NCBI RefSeq assembly: GCF_900070325.1
Contig: NZ_LN879430.1
Coordinates: 891,001-955,000, forward strand
Source: Herbinix luporum
GTDB lineage: Bacteria; Bacillota; Clostridia; Lachnospirales; Lachnospiraceae
DNA length: 64,000 nucleotides
Reading direction: 5' to 3'
Shown here: piece after piece, positions 1 through 9,466 of the stretch
Layout: each line of letters starts with the position of its first letter
Numbering within the stretch: position 1 is the stretch's first letter
The notes under the pieces: generated by a model
Database searches by the model: none
What the model saw: the letters and a program-made list of their open reading frames with translations, nothing else
What the model was told of the DNA's origin: nothing
Made by a program: the position numbers and the translations under genes

Positions 1-36
1 GTGTATACCATAAGTAGTATCAAAAAAGAAGTTTAA
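1..36 (+). CDS. C-terminal end of an upstream gene (partial, unidentified)
   Basis: The first frame is open from the window edge and ends at a TAA at 34-36, giving an 11-residue tail ending in SSIKKEV. The other two + frames stop sooner. A division gene such as ftsQ/divIB would be expected upstream of ftsZ in this group, but eleven residues cannot identify it. The call rests only on frame openness and position. Confidence 0.3.
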   Translation: MYTISSIKKEV

Positions 37-133
37 CCCATGATAATGTGGTTTTTATTGGTAGATTTATAGTTTATCTAATAGAGAGTATATAGTTCAA
101 ATTTTGAAGAATACGATGAAGGAGGAATTGACC

Positions 134-1354
134 TTGCTTGAAATAAGAACTAATGAGGCGGATCATACTGCGAAAATACTTGTAATTGGGGTAGGAGGAG
201 CAGGGAATAACGCCGTTAATAGAATGATAGAAGAAAATATCAAGGGAGTTGAATTTGTCTGTATTAACACTGACAAACAACACCTGAAAAATTGCAAGGC
301 TCCTGTATGCATTCAAATCGGTGAAAAGCTCACAAAGGGACTTGGTGCCGGTGCTGTGCCGGAGATTGGTCAGAAAGCTGCCGAAGAAAGCAGAGAACAA
401 TTAACTGAACTTGTTAAGGGAGCTGACATGGTATTTGTTACCTGTGGTATGGGAGGAGGAACCGGAACCGGTGCCGCCCCCGTAGTTGCACAGATTGCTA
501 AAGAGATGGAAATCCTTACGGTAGGTATAGTAACTAAGCCTTTCAAATTTGAGGCTAAGACCCGTATGACCAATGCAATAGCCGGTATAGAACGTTTGAA
601 GGAAAATGTAGATACCTTAATCGTTATTCCAAATGATAAACTTTTAGAAATCGTTGATCGTCGGACAACCATGCCCGATGCCCTAAGAAAGGCAGATGAG
701 GTATTACAACAAGGTGTTCAAGGTATAACGGACCTTATAAATGTACCGGGTCTTATTAATCTGGACTTTGCCGATGTTAAGACGGTTATGAAAGATAAGG
801 GAATTGCCCATATAGGAATCGGTACCGGTTCTGGAGATGATAAGTGTATAGAGGCTGTTAAGCAGGCTATTACAAGTCCTCTCTTAGAGACAACCATACA
901 GGGTGCTAGCCATGTTATTATAAATATTTCCGGTGATATCAGTCTTATTGAAGCAAATGATGCCGCCACAATGGTTCAGGAATTAGCAGGTGAATCAGCA
1001 AATATTATTTTTGGTGCTATGTATGATGATTCTAATCCGGATACAGCAGCTATAACTGTTATAGCAACCGGTTTAGATACAAAGTCTGAAGTAGTTAAGA
1101 CACCTGACTTTTTAAGGCGATCCACTTCCACTTCATCATTACATAATGTAATTAAACCGGAGACAAGCATAAATAATAATGGGTATACAAAACCTAGTCC
1201 CAACCCATATGCTCCACCAAAGCAAAGTATTTTTAATACAGATCCTAATCGTAGACCAATCAGCCAGCAGACTAAACCCCTATCCGGTTCAAATTTGGAT
1301 ACCAGTGGTATTAAGATACCTGAATTTTTACAGAAAAATCGTCCTAATAAATAA
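134..1354 (+). CDS. ftsZ: Cell division protein FtsZ
   Basis: Tubulin-like GTPase that polymerises into the cytokinetic Z-ring. The nucleotide-binding start ([15 protein letters not shown], about residues 17-31) and the tubulin signature GGGTGTG (residues 107-113) are intact. The C-terminus ends with the conserved tail peptide IPEFLQKN that binds FtsA/SepF-type anchors, after a variable Pro/Ser/Asn-rich linker of about 60 residues. The start is a TTG at 134, eight bases after a strong AAGGAGG (119-125). This gives [10 protein letters not shown], as in related Lachnospiraceae; ATG 116 overlaps the ribosome site and is unlikely. The product is 406 aa, normal for the family. It is followed by a strong terminator and then the spoIIG genes, as in other spore formers. 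Confidence 0.97.
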   Translation: MLEIRTNEADHTAKILVIGVGGAGNNAVNRMIEENIKGVEFVCINTDKQHLKNCKAPVCIQIGEKLTKGLGAGAVPEIGQKAAEESREQLTELVKGADMVFVTCGMGGGTGTGAAPVVAQIAKEMEILTVGIVTKPFKFEAKTRMTNAIAGIERLKENVDTLIVIPNDKLLEIVDRRTTMPDALRKADEVLQQGVQGITDLINVPGLINLDFADVKTVMKDKGIAHIGIGTGSGDDKCIEAVKQAITSPLLETTIQGASHVIINISGDISLIEANDAATMVQELAGESANIIFGAMYDDSNPDTAAITVIATGLDTKSEVVKTPDFLRRSTSTSSLHNVIKPETSINNNGYTKPSPNPYAPPKQSIFNTDPNRRPISQQTKPLSGSNLDTSGIKIPEFLQKNRPNK

Positions 1355-1397
1355 AAAGATAATTTAATAGAAATTAGATATTATATATAAGATTTAG

Positions 1398-1440
1398 GCT
1401 GTCAGATTATTTGTAAAAGAATAATCTGGCAGCTTTTGTT
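1398..1440 (+). terminator. Rho-independent terminator after ftsZ
   Basis: A 13-bp stem (1398-1410 with 1421-1433, one G-U pair) with a 10-nt A-rich loop is followed by TTTTGTT. It separates ftsZ transcription from spoIIGA. Confidence 0.88.
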
Positions 1441-1512
1441 GTATAGAAAGGGAGAAAAGAAAAGGTAGCTGTAAAAATAAGTAAATGAAAACTTGAAAAA
1501 CCCTTCCATAAA

Positions 1513-1545
1513 ATGACAAATTTTAAAAGCAAAACATTATATAAT
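1513..1545 (+). promoter_or_regulatory. Candidate Spo0A-activated promoter of spoIIGA-sigE
   Basis: A perfect -10 TATAAT lies at 1540-1545. A -35-like ATGACA lies at 1513-1518, separated by 21 bp rather than 17. It overlaps TGACAAA (1514-1520), a match to the Spo0A box TGWCRAA. The spoIIG promoter of B. subtilis has the same over-long spacing with a 0A box at the -35. The assignment is by analogy plus position just upstream of spoIIGA. Confidence 0.55.
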
Positions 1546-1582
1546 CAGAATGTACATAAGAAAGCAGGTGTGGAGGTGAATA

Positions 1583-2491
1583 TTGTATTTAGAGGTTTAT
1601 CCGGATATTGTCTTTATACTTAACTTTTTCATTGATATAATCCTTATTTTTCTACTAAAAAAGGTAAATAAGAAAAAAAGCAACATACCAAGGATGATTT
1701 TAGCAGCCATCTTAGGAGCCACAACAGCTGCAATAGTAAGTATATTTCCATGGATGAATGAAGCTTTCAAGTTTGCAATAATGTATGTAGCTGCTTCTAT
1801 TTTGATGATAGTTATAGCATTTGGTAAGTTAAAGCTTTTAGAACTTGTAAAGCAATGGCTTGTATTTATTATGATTACATATTTTGTCGGTGGATTAATG
1901 AATTCTATTTATTATTATACAAATATTAGGTTAATTCTAATCCATCTAGGCAACGGAAATATCTTCAGCAATATATCAGTAGTTTATATTATTGCTTCAA
2001 TCTCTGCCATAACCGTATTCTCATTAATTATTATTTGGTTTCTAAGACTTTATCATCTTCACAAGCCTTTAATATATGATGTGGAGCTGGTTTTAAAAGA
2101 TCGTAAAGTAAAAACCAAGGGACTTATGGATACGGGAAATTGCTTATATGATCCCATTGGCAGAAAGCCTGTAATGGTTATAGAAAATAACTTAATAGAG
2201 GAACTTTTAACACCGGATATTAAGCATGATATGGAATTAGCTAAGGATTATTTAGAGGGGAAAACAGATGAGATACCTTTAGAACATTATGATAAAGTAT
2301 TTAATTTTAGCTTTATTCCATATAGAAGTGTAGGAAAAACCGGTATGCTTTTAGGAATTAGGTTGGATAAAGTTATGATCTATACAGAAAAGGAAAGTAT
2401 ATGCAATGAAAAAGTTACAGCTGCAATCTGTGATAACCCTCTGACAGATAAGAAAGATTACCAAGTTATTTTACATAAGGAACTATTGTAA
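1583..2491 (+). CDS. spoIIGA: Sporulation sigma-E processing protease SpoIIGA
   Basis: Membrane-embedded aspartic protease that cleaves pro-sigma-E in the mother cell after a signal from the forespore. About five hydrophobic segments occupy residues 8-25 and 37-155. The soluble C-terminal part carries the aspartyl signature D183-T184-G185-N in GLMDTGNCLYDP, matching the family catalytic Asp, and family-type spacing to the end. The TTG start at 1583 is set by GGAGGTGA (1572-1579). It sits directly upstream of its substrate gene sigE (42-bp gap), the conserved spoIIG arrangement. At 302 aa it is of normal length. Confidence 0.95.
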   Translation: MYLEVYPDIVFILNFFIDIILIFLLKKVNKKKSNIPRMILAAILGATTAAIVSIFPWMNEAFKFAIMYVAASILMIVIAFGKLKLLELVKQWLVFIMITYFVGGLMNSIYYYTNIRLILIHLGNGNIFSNISVVYIIASISAITVFSLIIIWFLRLYHLHKPLIYDVELVLKDRKVKTKGLMDTGNCLYDPIGRKPVMVIENNLIEELLTPDIKHDMELAKDYLEGKTDEIPLEHYDKVFNFSFIPYRSVGKTGMLLGIRLDKVMIYTEKESICNEKVTAAICDNPLTDKKDYQVILHKELL

Positions 2492-2533
2492 AAATACTTT
2501 TAGTAAGTAGTGATAATTATTGGGAGGTTGTAT

Positions 2534-3274
2534 ATGCTTTTAAAGTTGTCAATACAAAATAAGTTTCAGTTCCGGATGATTCCAGACATAAGAACTATTA
2601 TTTTTGGGCAAAGAGGTGAAATACATTACATAGGTGGAGCAGAGATACTGCCGCCGCCCTTGGATTCTGTTCGTGAAGCTGAAGTTATTAATGGACTAGG
2701 TACTGAACGGGATGCAGAAATGAAAGCAATACTGGTGGAGCATAATCTGAGATTGGTGGTATACATAGCTAAAAAATTTGATAATACCGGAGTAGGTGTG
2801 GAGGACTTGATTTCTATCGGAACCATAGGCCTTATTAAGGCGATAAATACCTTTAACCCAGAAAAAAATATTAAGCTGGCCACATATGCCTCCCGTTGTA
2901 TAGAGAATGAAATACTTATGTATCTAAGACGTAATAATAAAACTAAACTGGAAGTTTCTATTGATGAGCCTTTAAATGTGGATTGGGACGGAAATGAACT
3001 TTTATTATCAGACATCCTAGGAACAGAAGAAGATGTTATATATCGCAATATAGAGGAGGAAGTTGATCGTAAGCTCCTAAGAAAAGCCTTATCTAAATTA
3101 TCTGAGAGGGAGAGAATAATAGTAGATTTAAGATTTGGCCTAGGTACTGATGACGGTAATGAAAAGACCCAGAAAGAAGTGGCAGACCTTCTTGGAATTT
3201 CCCAATCCTATATATCCAGACTAGAGAAAAAAATCATAAAAAGATTAAAAAAAGAAATGGTTAGATTCGAATAA
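2534..3274 (+). CDS. sigE: RNA polymerase sigma-E precursor (early mother-cell sporulation sigma)
   Basis: Sigma-70 family factor for the early mother-cell programme, made as an inactive precursor. The sequence after about residue 30 ([49 protein letters not shown]) is near-identical in style to known SigE. Region 4 ends in [15 protein letters not shown]. The first 30 or so residues ([20 protein letters not shown] and on) form the basic/hydrophobic pro-peptide removed by SpoIIGA just before HYIGG. ATG 2534 is chosen because GGGAGG at 2522-2527 precedes it; a GTG at 2510 has no ribosome site. The product is 246 aa. Confidence 0.96.
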   Translation: MLLKLSIQNKFQFRMIPDIRTIIFGQRGEIHYIGGAEILPPPLDSVREAEVINGLGTERDAEMKAILVEHNLRLVVYIAKKFDNTGVGVEDLISIGTIGLIKAINTFNPEKNIKLATYASRCIENEILMYLRRNNKTKLEVSIDEPLNVDWDGNELLLSDILGTEEDVIYRNIEEEVDRKLLRKALSKLSERERIIVDLRFGLGTDDGNEKTQKEVADLLGISQSYISRLEKKIIKRLKKEMVRFE

Positions 3275-3425
3275 GTTAATGGAAATTATTTCAATGTTAA
3301 ATATCGTATAAAGAGCCTTCAAATAGTGAATCATTATTGTTAGCAAACATCAACATGCAGGTAGTATTTTACTTTCTAAGCCTTCATGGATAAGAATATA
3401 ATGACATAGTTTTCGGAGGTATCGT

Positions 3426-4205
3426 ATGGCTCTTTATAAGGTAGAAATATGTGGCGTAAATACATCGAAGTTGCCATTACTAAAAAACAGTGAAAAAGAG
3501 GAATTATTTCAAAGAATTTTAAAGGGCGACAAGGAGGCGAGGGAGCTCTATATTAGGGGAAATTTACGTCTTGTACTATCCATTATCCAGCGGTTCTCCA
3601 ATAGTAATGAAAATGTGGATGACTTATTTCAGATTGGCTGCATCGGACTGATGAAGGCCATAGATAATTTTGATATTACACAGAATGTTAAATTTTCTAC
3701 CTATGCTGTTCCCATGATAATCGGTGAAATTCGCCGGTACCTTAGAGATAATAATGCTATACGTGTAAGCAGATCATTACGGGATACGGCTTATAAGGCA
3801 ATATACGCCAAGGAAGCCTTAACTAAGAAGAATGATAAGGAACCCACTATCAGCGAGATAGCCCAGGAAATTGGCATTAGCAAAGAAGATATAGTATATG
3901 CCCTTGATGCAATTCAAAGTCCTGTATCTTTGTATGATCCTGTTTATGTTGAGGGAGGAGATGCCCTATATATTATGGACCAGGTCAGTGATAAAAAGAA
4001 CAAAGAGGAAAATTGGATTGAGGCTATATCACTAAAGGAGGCAATGAGCAAACTTCCCCCAAGGGAGTACAATATAATTAAATTACGATTTTTTGAAGGT
4101 AAAACTCAGATGGAGGTAGCAAAAGAAATTAATATTTCTCAAGCACAAGTAAGCCGTTTGGAGAAATCTGCACTGAAAAATATGAGAAATTATTTAACCG
4201 GATAA
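3426..4205 (+). CDS. sigG: RNA polymerase sigma-G (late forespore sporulation sigma)
   Basis: Sigma factor for late forespore genes such as SASPs and germination proteins. The N-terminus KVEICGVNTSKLPLLKN is the hallmark SigG leader. Region 2 (NVDDLFQIGCIGLMKAIDNF) and the region 4.2 helix-turn-helix (ISQAQVSRLEKSALKNM) are intact, and the length of 259 aa is typical. It lies third in the spoIIGA-sigE-sigG cluster, 151 bp after sigE. That gap probably holds a forespore-specific promoter, but I could not match one cleanly. The start follows CGGAGGTATCGT. A hairpin terminator follows. Confidence 0.96.
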   Translation: MALYKVEICGVNTSKLPLLKNSEKEELFQRILKGDKEARELYIRGNLRLVLSIIQRFSNSNENVDDLFQIGCIGLMKAIDNFDITQNVKFSTYAVPMIIGEIRRYLRDNNAIRVSRSLRDTAYKAIYAKEALTKKNDKEPTISEIAQEIGISKEDIVYALDAIQSPVSLYDPVYVEGGDALYIMDQVSDKKNKEENWIEAISLKEAMSKLPPREYNIIKLRFFEGKTQMEVAKEINISQAQVSRLEKSALKNMRNYLTG

Positions 4206-4251
4206 ATAATATTAAAACGATATTAATAACTTATCTATAAAAGATTAAAAG

Positions 4252-4283
4252 AGCCGTTGTATAAATACAGCGGCTTTTATTAT
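4252..4283 (+). terminator. Rho-independent terminator after sigG
   Basis: A 10-bp stem AGCCGTTGTA/TACAGCGGCT (4252-4261 with 4266-4275, one G-U pair) with a TAAA loop is followed by a T-rich tail (TTTTATTAT). Confidence 0.85.
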
Positions 4284-4305
4284 ATTTGAAAAATTTTACC
4301 TGCTC

Positions 4306-4334
4306 TTGGCAATAATAAATAAATCGTGTATTAT
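4306..4334 (+). promoter_or_regulatory. Sigma-A promoter of aconitase gene
   Basis: TTGGCA (4306-4311), a 17-bp spacer and TATTAT (4329-4334) lie about 80 bp upstream of the acnA start and after the sigG terminator. Spacing is ideal and both hexamers are close to consensus. Confidence 0.65.
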
Positions 4335-4411
4335 ATTAATACTTAAGGACGGATATCTAAATAGTAATAAACATAAAGTTAAAGGTTAGAAAGGTCTATG
4401 AGGTGATAGAT

Positions 4412-7147
4412 ATGAAAGCTAAGTTTAAGGAAAGTGCTGTAAAACAACTTAAGATACAGGATGTAACTTATGAGTACTATAATCTGGAATCCTTAGAGAA
4501 ATACGGTTATGATATAAAACATCTGCCATTTTCCATTAAGGTATTACTTGAATCTGTTCTTAGACAATGGGACGGAATTGCTATTAACGATGATCACATT
4601 AAAGATTTGGCCCAATGGACTAAGCATAGGGGAGGAAGGGGAGAAGTACCCTTTAAGCCGGCTAGAGTTATCCTACAGGACTTTACCGGTGTGCCGTCTG
4701 TACTAGATCTTGCTTCCATGAGGGAGGCAATAGCTTCTATGATTGAGGAAGGAAAGACAAGTAAAGATATAGAAGAAATGATAAAAAGAATTAATCCCGA
4801 AGTACCGGTGGATCTTATTATCGATCATTCTGTTCAGGTGGATTATTACGGTATGGAGGAGGCTCTTAGTGAGAATGTAAAGAGGGAATTTGAAAGAAAT
4901 AAAGAAAGATATCAATTCCTTAACTGGGCCCAGAAGGCTTTTAATAATTTTACTGTGGTTCCTCCTTCTACAGGAATTGTCCATCAGGTGAACTTAGAAT
5001 ACTTGGCCAAGGTGGTAATAGATAAGGAAGTAAAGGGCAAGAAAATTTTATATCCCGATACCTTAGTAGGAACCGATTCCCATACCACTATGATTAATGG
5101 TCTGGGAGTCCTTGGATGGGGTGTTGGAGGAATTGAAGCTGAGGCAGGAATGCTGGGACAAGCCTCATATTTTCCTGTACCTGAAGTTATAGGAGTACGT
5201 ATGGTTGGAAAGCTTCCTATGGGGGCTACAGCAACGGATTTGGCTCTTAGAATAACCAAGCTACTTAGAGACAGAGGAGTTGTGGGTAAATTCGTTGAAT
5301 ATTTCGGTGAAGGTCTTAAAACATTAAGTTTGGCTGACAGGGCTACTATAGCCAATATGGCTCCCGAATATGGAGCTACCTGTGGCTTCTTCCCTGTGGA
5401 TGAAGAAACTTTGGACTATCTGCTTCTAACCGGAAGAAGTAAGGAGCATGTTAATATAGTTAAAAATTATCTGAAGGCCAATATGATGTTCTATGAAAAT
5501 GATATGGAAGATCCGGTTTATACAGAAATAATTGAGCTTGATTTATCCACCGTAGAAACTGCCCTATCAGGACCAAAACGACCACAGGATTTAATTCCCC
5601 TGGGTAAAATGAAAGAAGAATTTATAAAAAGTGTTACAGCCCCGTTAGGAAACCATGGCCATGGTTTAACTAAGAAAGAGTTTGAAAAGAAAGTGGAAGT
5701 TAGCTTATCTGATGGCAGAAAGGCTACTATGGAGACAGGGGCAGTTGTAATTGCTTCCATAACATCATGTACCAATACATCTAATCCTTCAGTTATGCTG
5801 GGTGCGGGACTTTTAGCTAAGAAAGCTGTAGAAAAGGGATTAAAGGTTCCTGCCTATGTTAAGACCTCCCTTGCTCCCGGTTCAAAGGTTGTTAGGGAGT
5901 ATTTGGAGGCAGCAGGCCTTTTGCCTTATCTGGCTGCCTTAGGTTTTCATATTGTAGGTTATGGATGTGCTACATGTATAGGTAATTCGGGACCTTTACT
6001 TCCTGAAATTACCCAGGCAATTAGTGATAATGATTTATTGGTGACTTCAGTATTATCCGGTAACAGAAATTTTGAAGGAAGAATTCACTCCCTGGTAAAG
6101 GCAAATTATCTGGCCTCTCCTCCTTTAGTAGTTGCCTATGCCCTTGCGGGAACCACTAATATTGATTTGACATCAGACCCCATAGGTTTAGATAAAGAAG
6201 GCAAGAAGGTATATCTAAAGGATATCTGGCCTTCATCGGAGGAAATTTTAAGGGCTGTTATGGACTATGTACAACCTGAAATGTTTAAAAAGGAATATAG
6301 CTTAGTCTATGAGAATAATGAATTATGGAATGAAATTAAAATTAATGAGGGAAGTTTATACGAATTTGATAAGGAGTCCACTTATATAAGAAAACCCCCA
6401 TTTTTCGAGCAACTTTCTATGGAACCTGAAGATCTAAAACCTTTAAAGGGTCTTAGGGTAATTGCAAGTTTAGGTGATTCGGTGACCACAGATCATATTT
6501 CACCGGCCGGAGCCATCGGAAAAAATACTCCCGCCGGAAGATATCTTATGGACCATGGCATAGAACCTAAAGATTTCAATACTTACGGCTCTAGAAGAGG
6601 AAATCATGAGGTAATGATGCGGGGAACCTTTGCCAATATCCGTATCCGTAACCGTCTTGCCGGGGGAATAGAGGGCGGATATACCACTTATTTACCTACC
6701 GGTGAACTTATGTCAATCTACGAGGCCTGCATGAAATATAAAGAAGATGATACAGGCTTGGTAGTCTTGGCAGGAAAGGATTATGGTATGGGTTCATCCA
6801 GGGACTGGGCAGCAAAAGGTCCCAGTTTACTTGGGGTAAAAGCTGTTATTGCAGAAAGTTTCGAAAGAATCCATAGATCTAATCTGGTTATGATGGGAGT
6901 TTTACCCTTGCAGTTTATGGAGGGGGAATCAGCAGATAGTCTGGGATTTTCCGGTAAAGAAACAATAGATATTATAATCGGTGATAATATAAAACCTGGT
7001 GACTTGGCCGAAGTTGTGGCCAGATCAGATGAGGGCTCCACTATCCGCTTTAAGGCAAAAATCAGATTTGAATCTCTGGTGGATATGGAATATTACCGTC
7101 ATGGTGGAATTCTTCAGATGGTACTGCGTCAAAAGATGGCACAGTAA
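4412..7147 (+). CDS. acnA: Aconitate hydratase AcnA
   Basis: Isomerises citrate to isocitrate through cis-aconitate in the cytoplasm using a [4Fe-4S] cluster; the AcnA/IRP1 branch may also bind mRNA when the cluster is lost. Cluster ligands are visible as Cys453 (SCTNTSNPS) and Cys519/Cys522 ([13 protein letters not shown]). The substrate-binding motif [12 protein letters not shown] is at about residue 221, and the C-terminal swivel domain ends with [10 protein letters not shown]. At 911 aa it is full length. ATG 4412 is preferred over GTG 4403 because GAGGTGAT (4400-4407) is its ribosome site. The gene stands alone with its own promoter; citrate synthase and isocitrate dehydrogenase genes are not in the window. 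Confidence 0.96.
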   Translation: MKAKFKESAVKQLKIQDVTYEYYNLESLEKYGYDIKHLPFSIKVLLESVLRQWDGIAINDDHIKDLAQWTKHRGGRGEVPFKPARVILQDFTGVPSVLDLASMREAIASMIEEGKTSKDIEEMIKRINPEVPVDLIIDHSVQVDYYGMEEALSENVKREFERNKERYQFLNWAQKAFNNFTVVPPSTGIVHQVNLEYLAKVVIDKEVKGKKILYPDTLVGTDSHTTMINGLGVLGWGVGGIEAEAGMLGQASYFPVPEVIGVRMVGKLPMGATATDLALRITKLLRDRGVVGKFVEYFGEGLKTLSLADRATIANMAPEYGATCGFFPVDEETLDYLLLTGRSKEHVNIVKNYLKANMMFYENDMEDPVYTEIIELDLSTVETALSGPKRPQDLIPLGKMKEEFIKSVTAPLGNHGHGLTKKEFEKKVEVSLSDGRKATMETGAVVIASITSCTNTSNPSVMLGAGLLAKKAVEKGLKVPAYVKTSLAPGSKVVREYLEAAGLLPYLAALGFHIVGYGCATCIGNSGPLLPEITQAISDNDLLVTSVLSGNRNFEGRIHSLVKANYLASPPLVVAYALAGTTNIDLTSDPIGLDKEGKKVYLKDIWPSSEEILRAVMDYVQPEMFKKEYSLVYENNELWNEIKINEGSLYEFDKESTYIRKPPFFEQLSMEPEDLKPLKGLRVIASLGDSVTTDHISPAGAIGKNTPAGRYLMDHGIEPKDFNTYGSRRGNHEVMMRGTFANIRIRNRLAGGIEGGYTTYLPTGELMSIYEACMKYKEDDTGLVVLAGKDYGMGSSRDWAAKGPSLLGVKAVIAESFERIHRSNLVMMGVLPLQFMEGESADSLGFSGKETIDIIIGDNIKPGDLAEVVARSDEGSTIRFKAKIRFESLVDMEYYRHGGILQMVLRQKMAQ

Positions 7148-7198
7148 GAAGAATAACCAAGTCGATAATTTAAGTTTTAATATGATGAAGGTGATAAG

Positions 7199-7570
7199 TT
7201 GTTTTTTATATTTGCTATATCAAATGGTGAGAAACAGCTGGATTTTAATCAAACCATGATTTGTTCCCATTGCGGACAATTTGGAAGGTTTAATGCATAT
7301 ATGACCTATATGTATTTCAGTTTGTTTTTTATTCCCTTGATATTTTGGAACAGGAAGTACTATATTAAAAGTACCTGTTGTAATACCGTATATTCCCTGA
7401 ATCCGGATATAGGTAAAAAAATCCGAAGAGGTGAAGAGGTAAGTCTTTCTGAAAATGATATGGAGCCTTTATTTGGCAGTGGACAAGGAGCTAAAAAACA
7501 TTGTGCAGCTTGCGGCTACTTGGCAGAAGCGGACTATGATTACTGTCCTAAGTGTGGCAGCAGACTTTAG
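7199..7570 (+). CDS. Small zinc-ribbon protein
   Basis: Protein of 123 aa with two cysteine clusters. An N-terminal CSHCG pair (about residue 22) is followed by a hydrophobic stretch (MYFSLFFIPLIFWNRKYY) and a CC pair. The C-terminal CAACGYLAEADYDYCPKCGS is a classic double CxxC zinc ribbon. This resembles the zinc_ribbon_15 type of stand-alone proteins; function is unknown. The TTG start at 7199 follows GAAGGTGAT. It lies 51 bp after acnA and 65 bp before the next gene, so it may be co-transcribed with acnA. The central hydrophobic segment could make it membrane-associated. Confidence 0.7.
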   Translation: MFFIFAISNGEKQLDFNQTMICSHCGQFGRFNAYMTYMYFSLFFIPLIFWNRKYYIKSTCCNTVYSLNPDIGKKIRRGEEVSLSENDMEPLFGSGQGAKKHCAACGYLAEADYDYCPKCGSRL

Positions 7571-7635
7571 TTTTTAACATATACGATAAATTCCTGCATA
7601 TTTTATTAATAAGATACTTTTTGAAAGGCTTAGTT

Positions 7636-8298
7636 ATGGAAGAAGTAAGCAGGAGCATATATGGGATAGAGGAGCGTATATACCAAAGAGGCGGTACATA
7701 CGTTTCCTATCCTATTATTGTATCGGGAGGTCTAAGTTATAATAGAGATTTGATAAATAATATAATCCTTGAAGATATCAATAATATTTTGAGAATATAT
7801 TCTGCCGACGCATTTTCAGAATTAAAAGAAAATCCCTATTTACCGGATACATTGAATATTAATTATGATATAAAACGCAACAATGGCCATTTTCTTAGTA
7901 TTTTTTATAGGGCAGATTTTTTTAGCCCCTATGGGGCTCATCCTACCCAATTGGTATATACAACCAATATAGATTTAGTAAATTTAAGACGTATAAAACT
8001 TTCGGATATAGTTCAGGTGGATAATGATTTAGTTGATGATTTTTATTCTTGGGAATTGGTGACTGACCAAAAGTTGGGTAAAGATTACAAGGAAGCAATA
8101 AATGAATATATTATAGGACTTGGCAGAAACATTTTATTGATGGGATTTAAAACTGCCGATATAATAGGATCTGATAATCTGCTTGGAATATTTACTTACC
8201 TGACACCGGATAGAATAGGAATCAGTATATCGGTACCCAATTATCTAGGTGATCATGTGGAATATGAAAAAGTAAAAGATATTAATAATTTGGCATAA
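7636..8298 (+). CDS. DUF4163/DUF3298-like protein
   Basis: Protein of 220 aa, not confidently recognised. The centre (GHFLSIFYRADFFSPYGAHPTQLVYTTNIDL) resembles the DUF4163 plus DUF3298 pair seen in the anti-sigma factor RsiV and the PdaC deacetylase N-terminus, where Y-GGAHP is conserved. Here there is no signal peptide, no membrane helix and no catalytic NodB domain, so it would be a cytoplasmic stand-alone version. ATG 7636 follows GAAAGG; upstream in-frame codons overlap the preceding gene. It ends just before a large palindrome and converges on nrdR. Confidence 0.6.
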   Translation: MEEVSRSIYGIEERIYQRGGTYVSYPIIVSGGLSYNRDLINNIILEDINNILRIYSADAFSELKENPYLPDTLNINYDIKRNNGHFLSIFYRADFFSPYGAHPTQLVYTTNIDLVNLRRIKLSDIVQVDNDLVDDFYSWELVTDQKLGKDYKEAINEYIIGLGRNILLMGFKTADIIGSDNLLGIFTYLTPDRIGISISVPNYLGDHVEYEKVKDINNLA

Positions 8299-8302
8299 AA
8301 AA

Positions 8303-8384
8303 TGACTGCCTAAGGCAATCTTATGCATGTAAGACTGCTTACGGCAGCTTACATTATACATAAGTTTGCTGCCTTAGGCAGTCA
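8303..8384. repeat. 82-bp near-perfect palindrome; probable bidirectional terminator
   Basis: A perfect 15-bp outer stem (8303-8317 with 8370-8384), a mostly paired middle (about 8318-8333 with 8348-8369) and a CTGC/GCAG apex (8335-8338 with 8344-8347) form one long hairpin between converging genes. Reading toward - the hairpin is followed by six U (A-run at 8297-8302), so it should terminate nrdR; the + side tail is poor. Three related units, each near TGCCTAAGGCA, recur at 8307, 8336 and 8370. Confidence 0.75.
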
Positions 8385-8411
8385 AGCATTTATGTCAATA
8401 TGGGGATAATG

Positions 8412-8864
8412 TCAGCTATCTAATATCTTCTTTAATTCGTTCATAAAAGTGTTAACATCTTTGAATTCACGGTAAACAGAAGCAAATCTAACATATGCTA
8501 CCGCATCTAAATCTTTTAACTTATCCATTAGGATTTCTCCTATTATGTGACTTGGAATTTCCTTATCTTCCATATTAAATATCGTGGTTTCCACCTCATC
8601 CACTAGGGCAGTAATCTGATCAACCGATATGGGTCTTTTGTGGCAGGAGCGAAACACTCCGGCTTCAATTTTTGCACGATCATAAGGTTCACGGTTATTA
8701 TCCTTTTTTATAACTACAAGGGGTATAGACTCAACCTTTTCATATGTAGTAAATCTTCTATGGCAGTCGTCACACTGACGCCTTCTGCGAATGGAAGTAT
8801 TATCGTCTGCAGGCCTAGAGTCAATAACTCTAGTATTAACCTTATTGCAAAAAGGGCATTTCAT
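8412..8864 (-). CDS. nrdR: Transcriptional repressor NrdR
   Basis: ATP/dATP-sensing repressor of ribonucleotide reductase genes. The N-terminal zinc ribbon has Cys3, Cys6, Cys31 and Cys34 (MKCPFC and CDDC), followed by RRFTTYEKVE. An ATP-cone domain covers about residues 49-139 (LVVIKKDNNREPYDRAKIEAG onward). At 150 aa it is the standard family length. It is on the - strand with GGAGGATTGTTAAT before its ATG, and is probably terminated by the palindrome at 8303-8384. No ribonucleotide reductase gene is nearby. Confidence 0.97.
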   Translation of the reverse strand: MKCPFCNKVNTRVIDSRPADDNTSIRRRRQCDDCHRRFTTYEKVESIPLVVIKKDNNREPYDRAKIEAGVFRSCHKRPISVDQITALVDEVETTIFNMEDKEIPSHIIGEILMDKLKDLDAVAYVRFASVYREFKDVNTFMNELKKILDS

Positions 8865-9078
8865 ATTAACAATCCTCCGAAGCTATCTTATGTACAATAA
8901 ATTATACAAAAGCACTTTATATACATGATATTGAAATGATTAGTATCATAAACACTATAAATTGATTATATTTAAAATTTGTCAATCGGTCAAGCTAATA
9001 ATTGTAAATAATTGAAATTTATGCAGATTGTTTATAAAAGTACAAGATACCATTGGTCAATTTAAGTAAAATGAAAGA

Positions 9079-9336
9079 TTAGTCACATTTAACAAGGCAT
9101 TTTTCAATATCCACATCCACTAAAATTATATCTGCTCCTATTTGCTTAATATTGCAGCTACTGATTACATATTCATGTTCCCTTCCTAATATACCAAAAA
9201 TTTTACATGGTCCCGGTACTATAATATGGGTGATACATCCGGTGCAAATATCAAATTCTATATCGGAGACATAGCCTAGCCTTTTGCAGTCTCTACAGTT
9301 TATAACTTCTTTTTCTCTTAAATCACACATTCGCAT
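9079..9336 (-). CDS. ymxH: YlmC/YmxH family sporulation protein (PRC-barrel fold)
   Basis: Small protein of 85 aa beginning MRMCDLREKEVINCRDCKRLGYV and containing IVPGPCKIFG and the IGADIILVDV end, the features of the YlmC/YmxH family. The molecular role is poorly defined; members are linked to sporulation by expression and distribution. It is unusually rich in cysteine. The start follows AAGGTGAT on the - strand. It lies 214 bp upstream of nrdR in the same direction, and is divergent from the GH43 gene with which it shares a 130-bp promoter region. Confidence 0.82.
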   Translation of the reverse strand: MRMCDLREKEVINCRDCKRLGYVSDIEFDICTGCITHIIVPGPCKIFGILGREHEYVISSCNIKQIGADIILVDVDIEKCLVKCD

Positions 9337-9380
9337 AAAATCACCTTAATCTATCTTTGATTCATTATATGCTAATGGGT

Positions 9381-9409
9381 TTGCATGTTTATTAAACTGT
9401 AGTTATAAT
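9381..9409 (+). promoter_or_regulatory. Sigma-A promoter of GH43 gene
   Basis: TTGCAT (9381-9386), 17 bp, TATAAT (9404-9409), about 58 bp before the GH43 start. A TATAAT on the other strand (9369-9364) may serve ymxH, so the region is probably a divergent promoter. Confidence 0.65.
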
Positions 9410-9466
9410 ACTATTACTATATTAAATTAAACTAATGAAAAAAATATTTAAAGGAAGGTAAGAAGT

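Noticed and set aside
3275-3425. Sigma-F/G-type promoter before sigG
   Set aside because: Several partial matches exist in the gap but none fits both hexamers and spacing, so none is reported.
4703-5355. Long open frames on the - strand inside acnA, topA, fliI and other genes
   Set aside because: They lie antisense to strongly conserved coding sequence, have no ribosome sites and encode Ser/Ile/Pro-rich sequences typical of mirror frames.
8154-8175. GCCGATAT sequence resembling a sigma-D -10
   Set aside because: It lies inside a coding sequence and has no TAAA at the right spacing.
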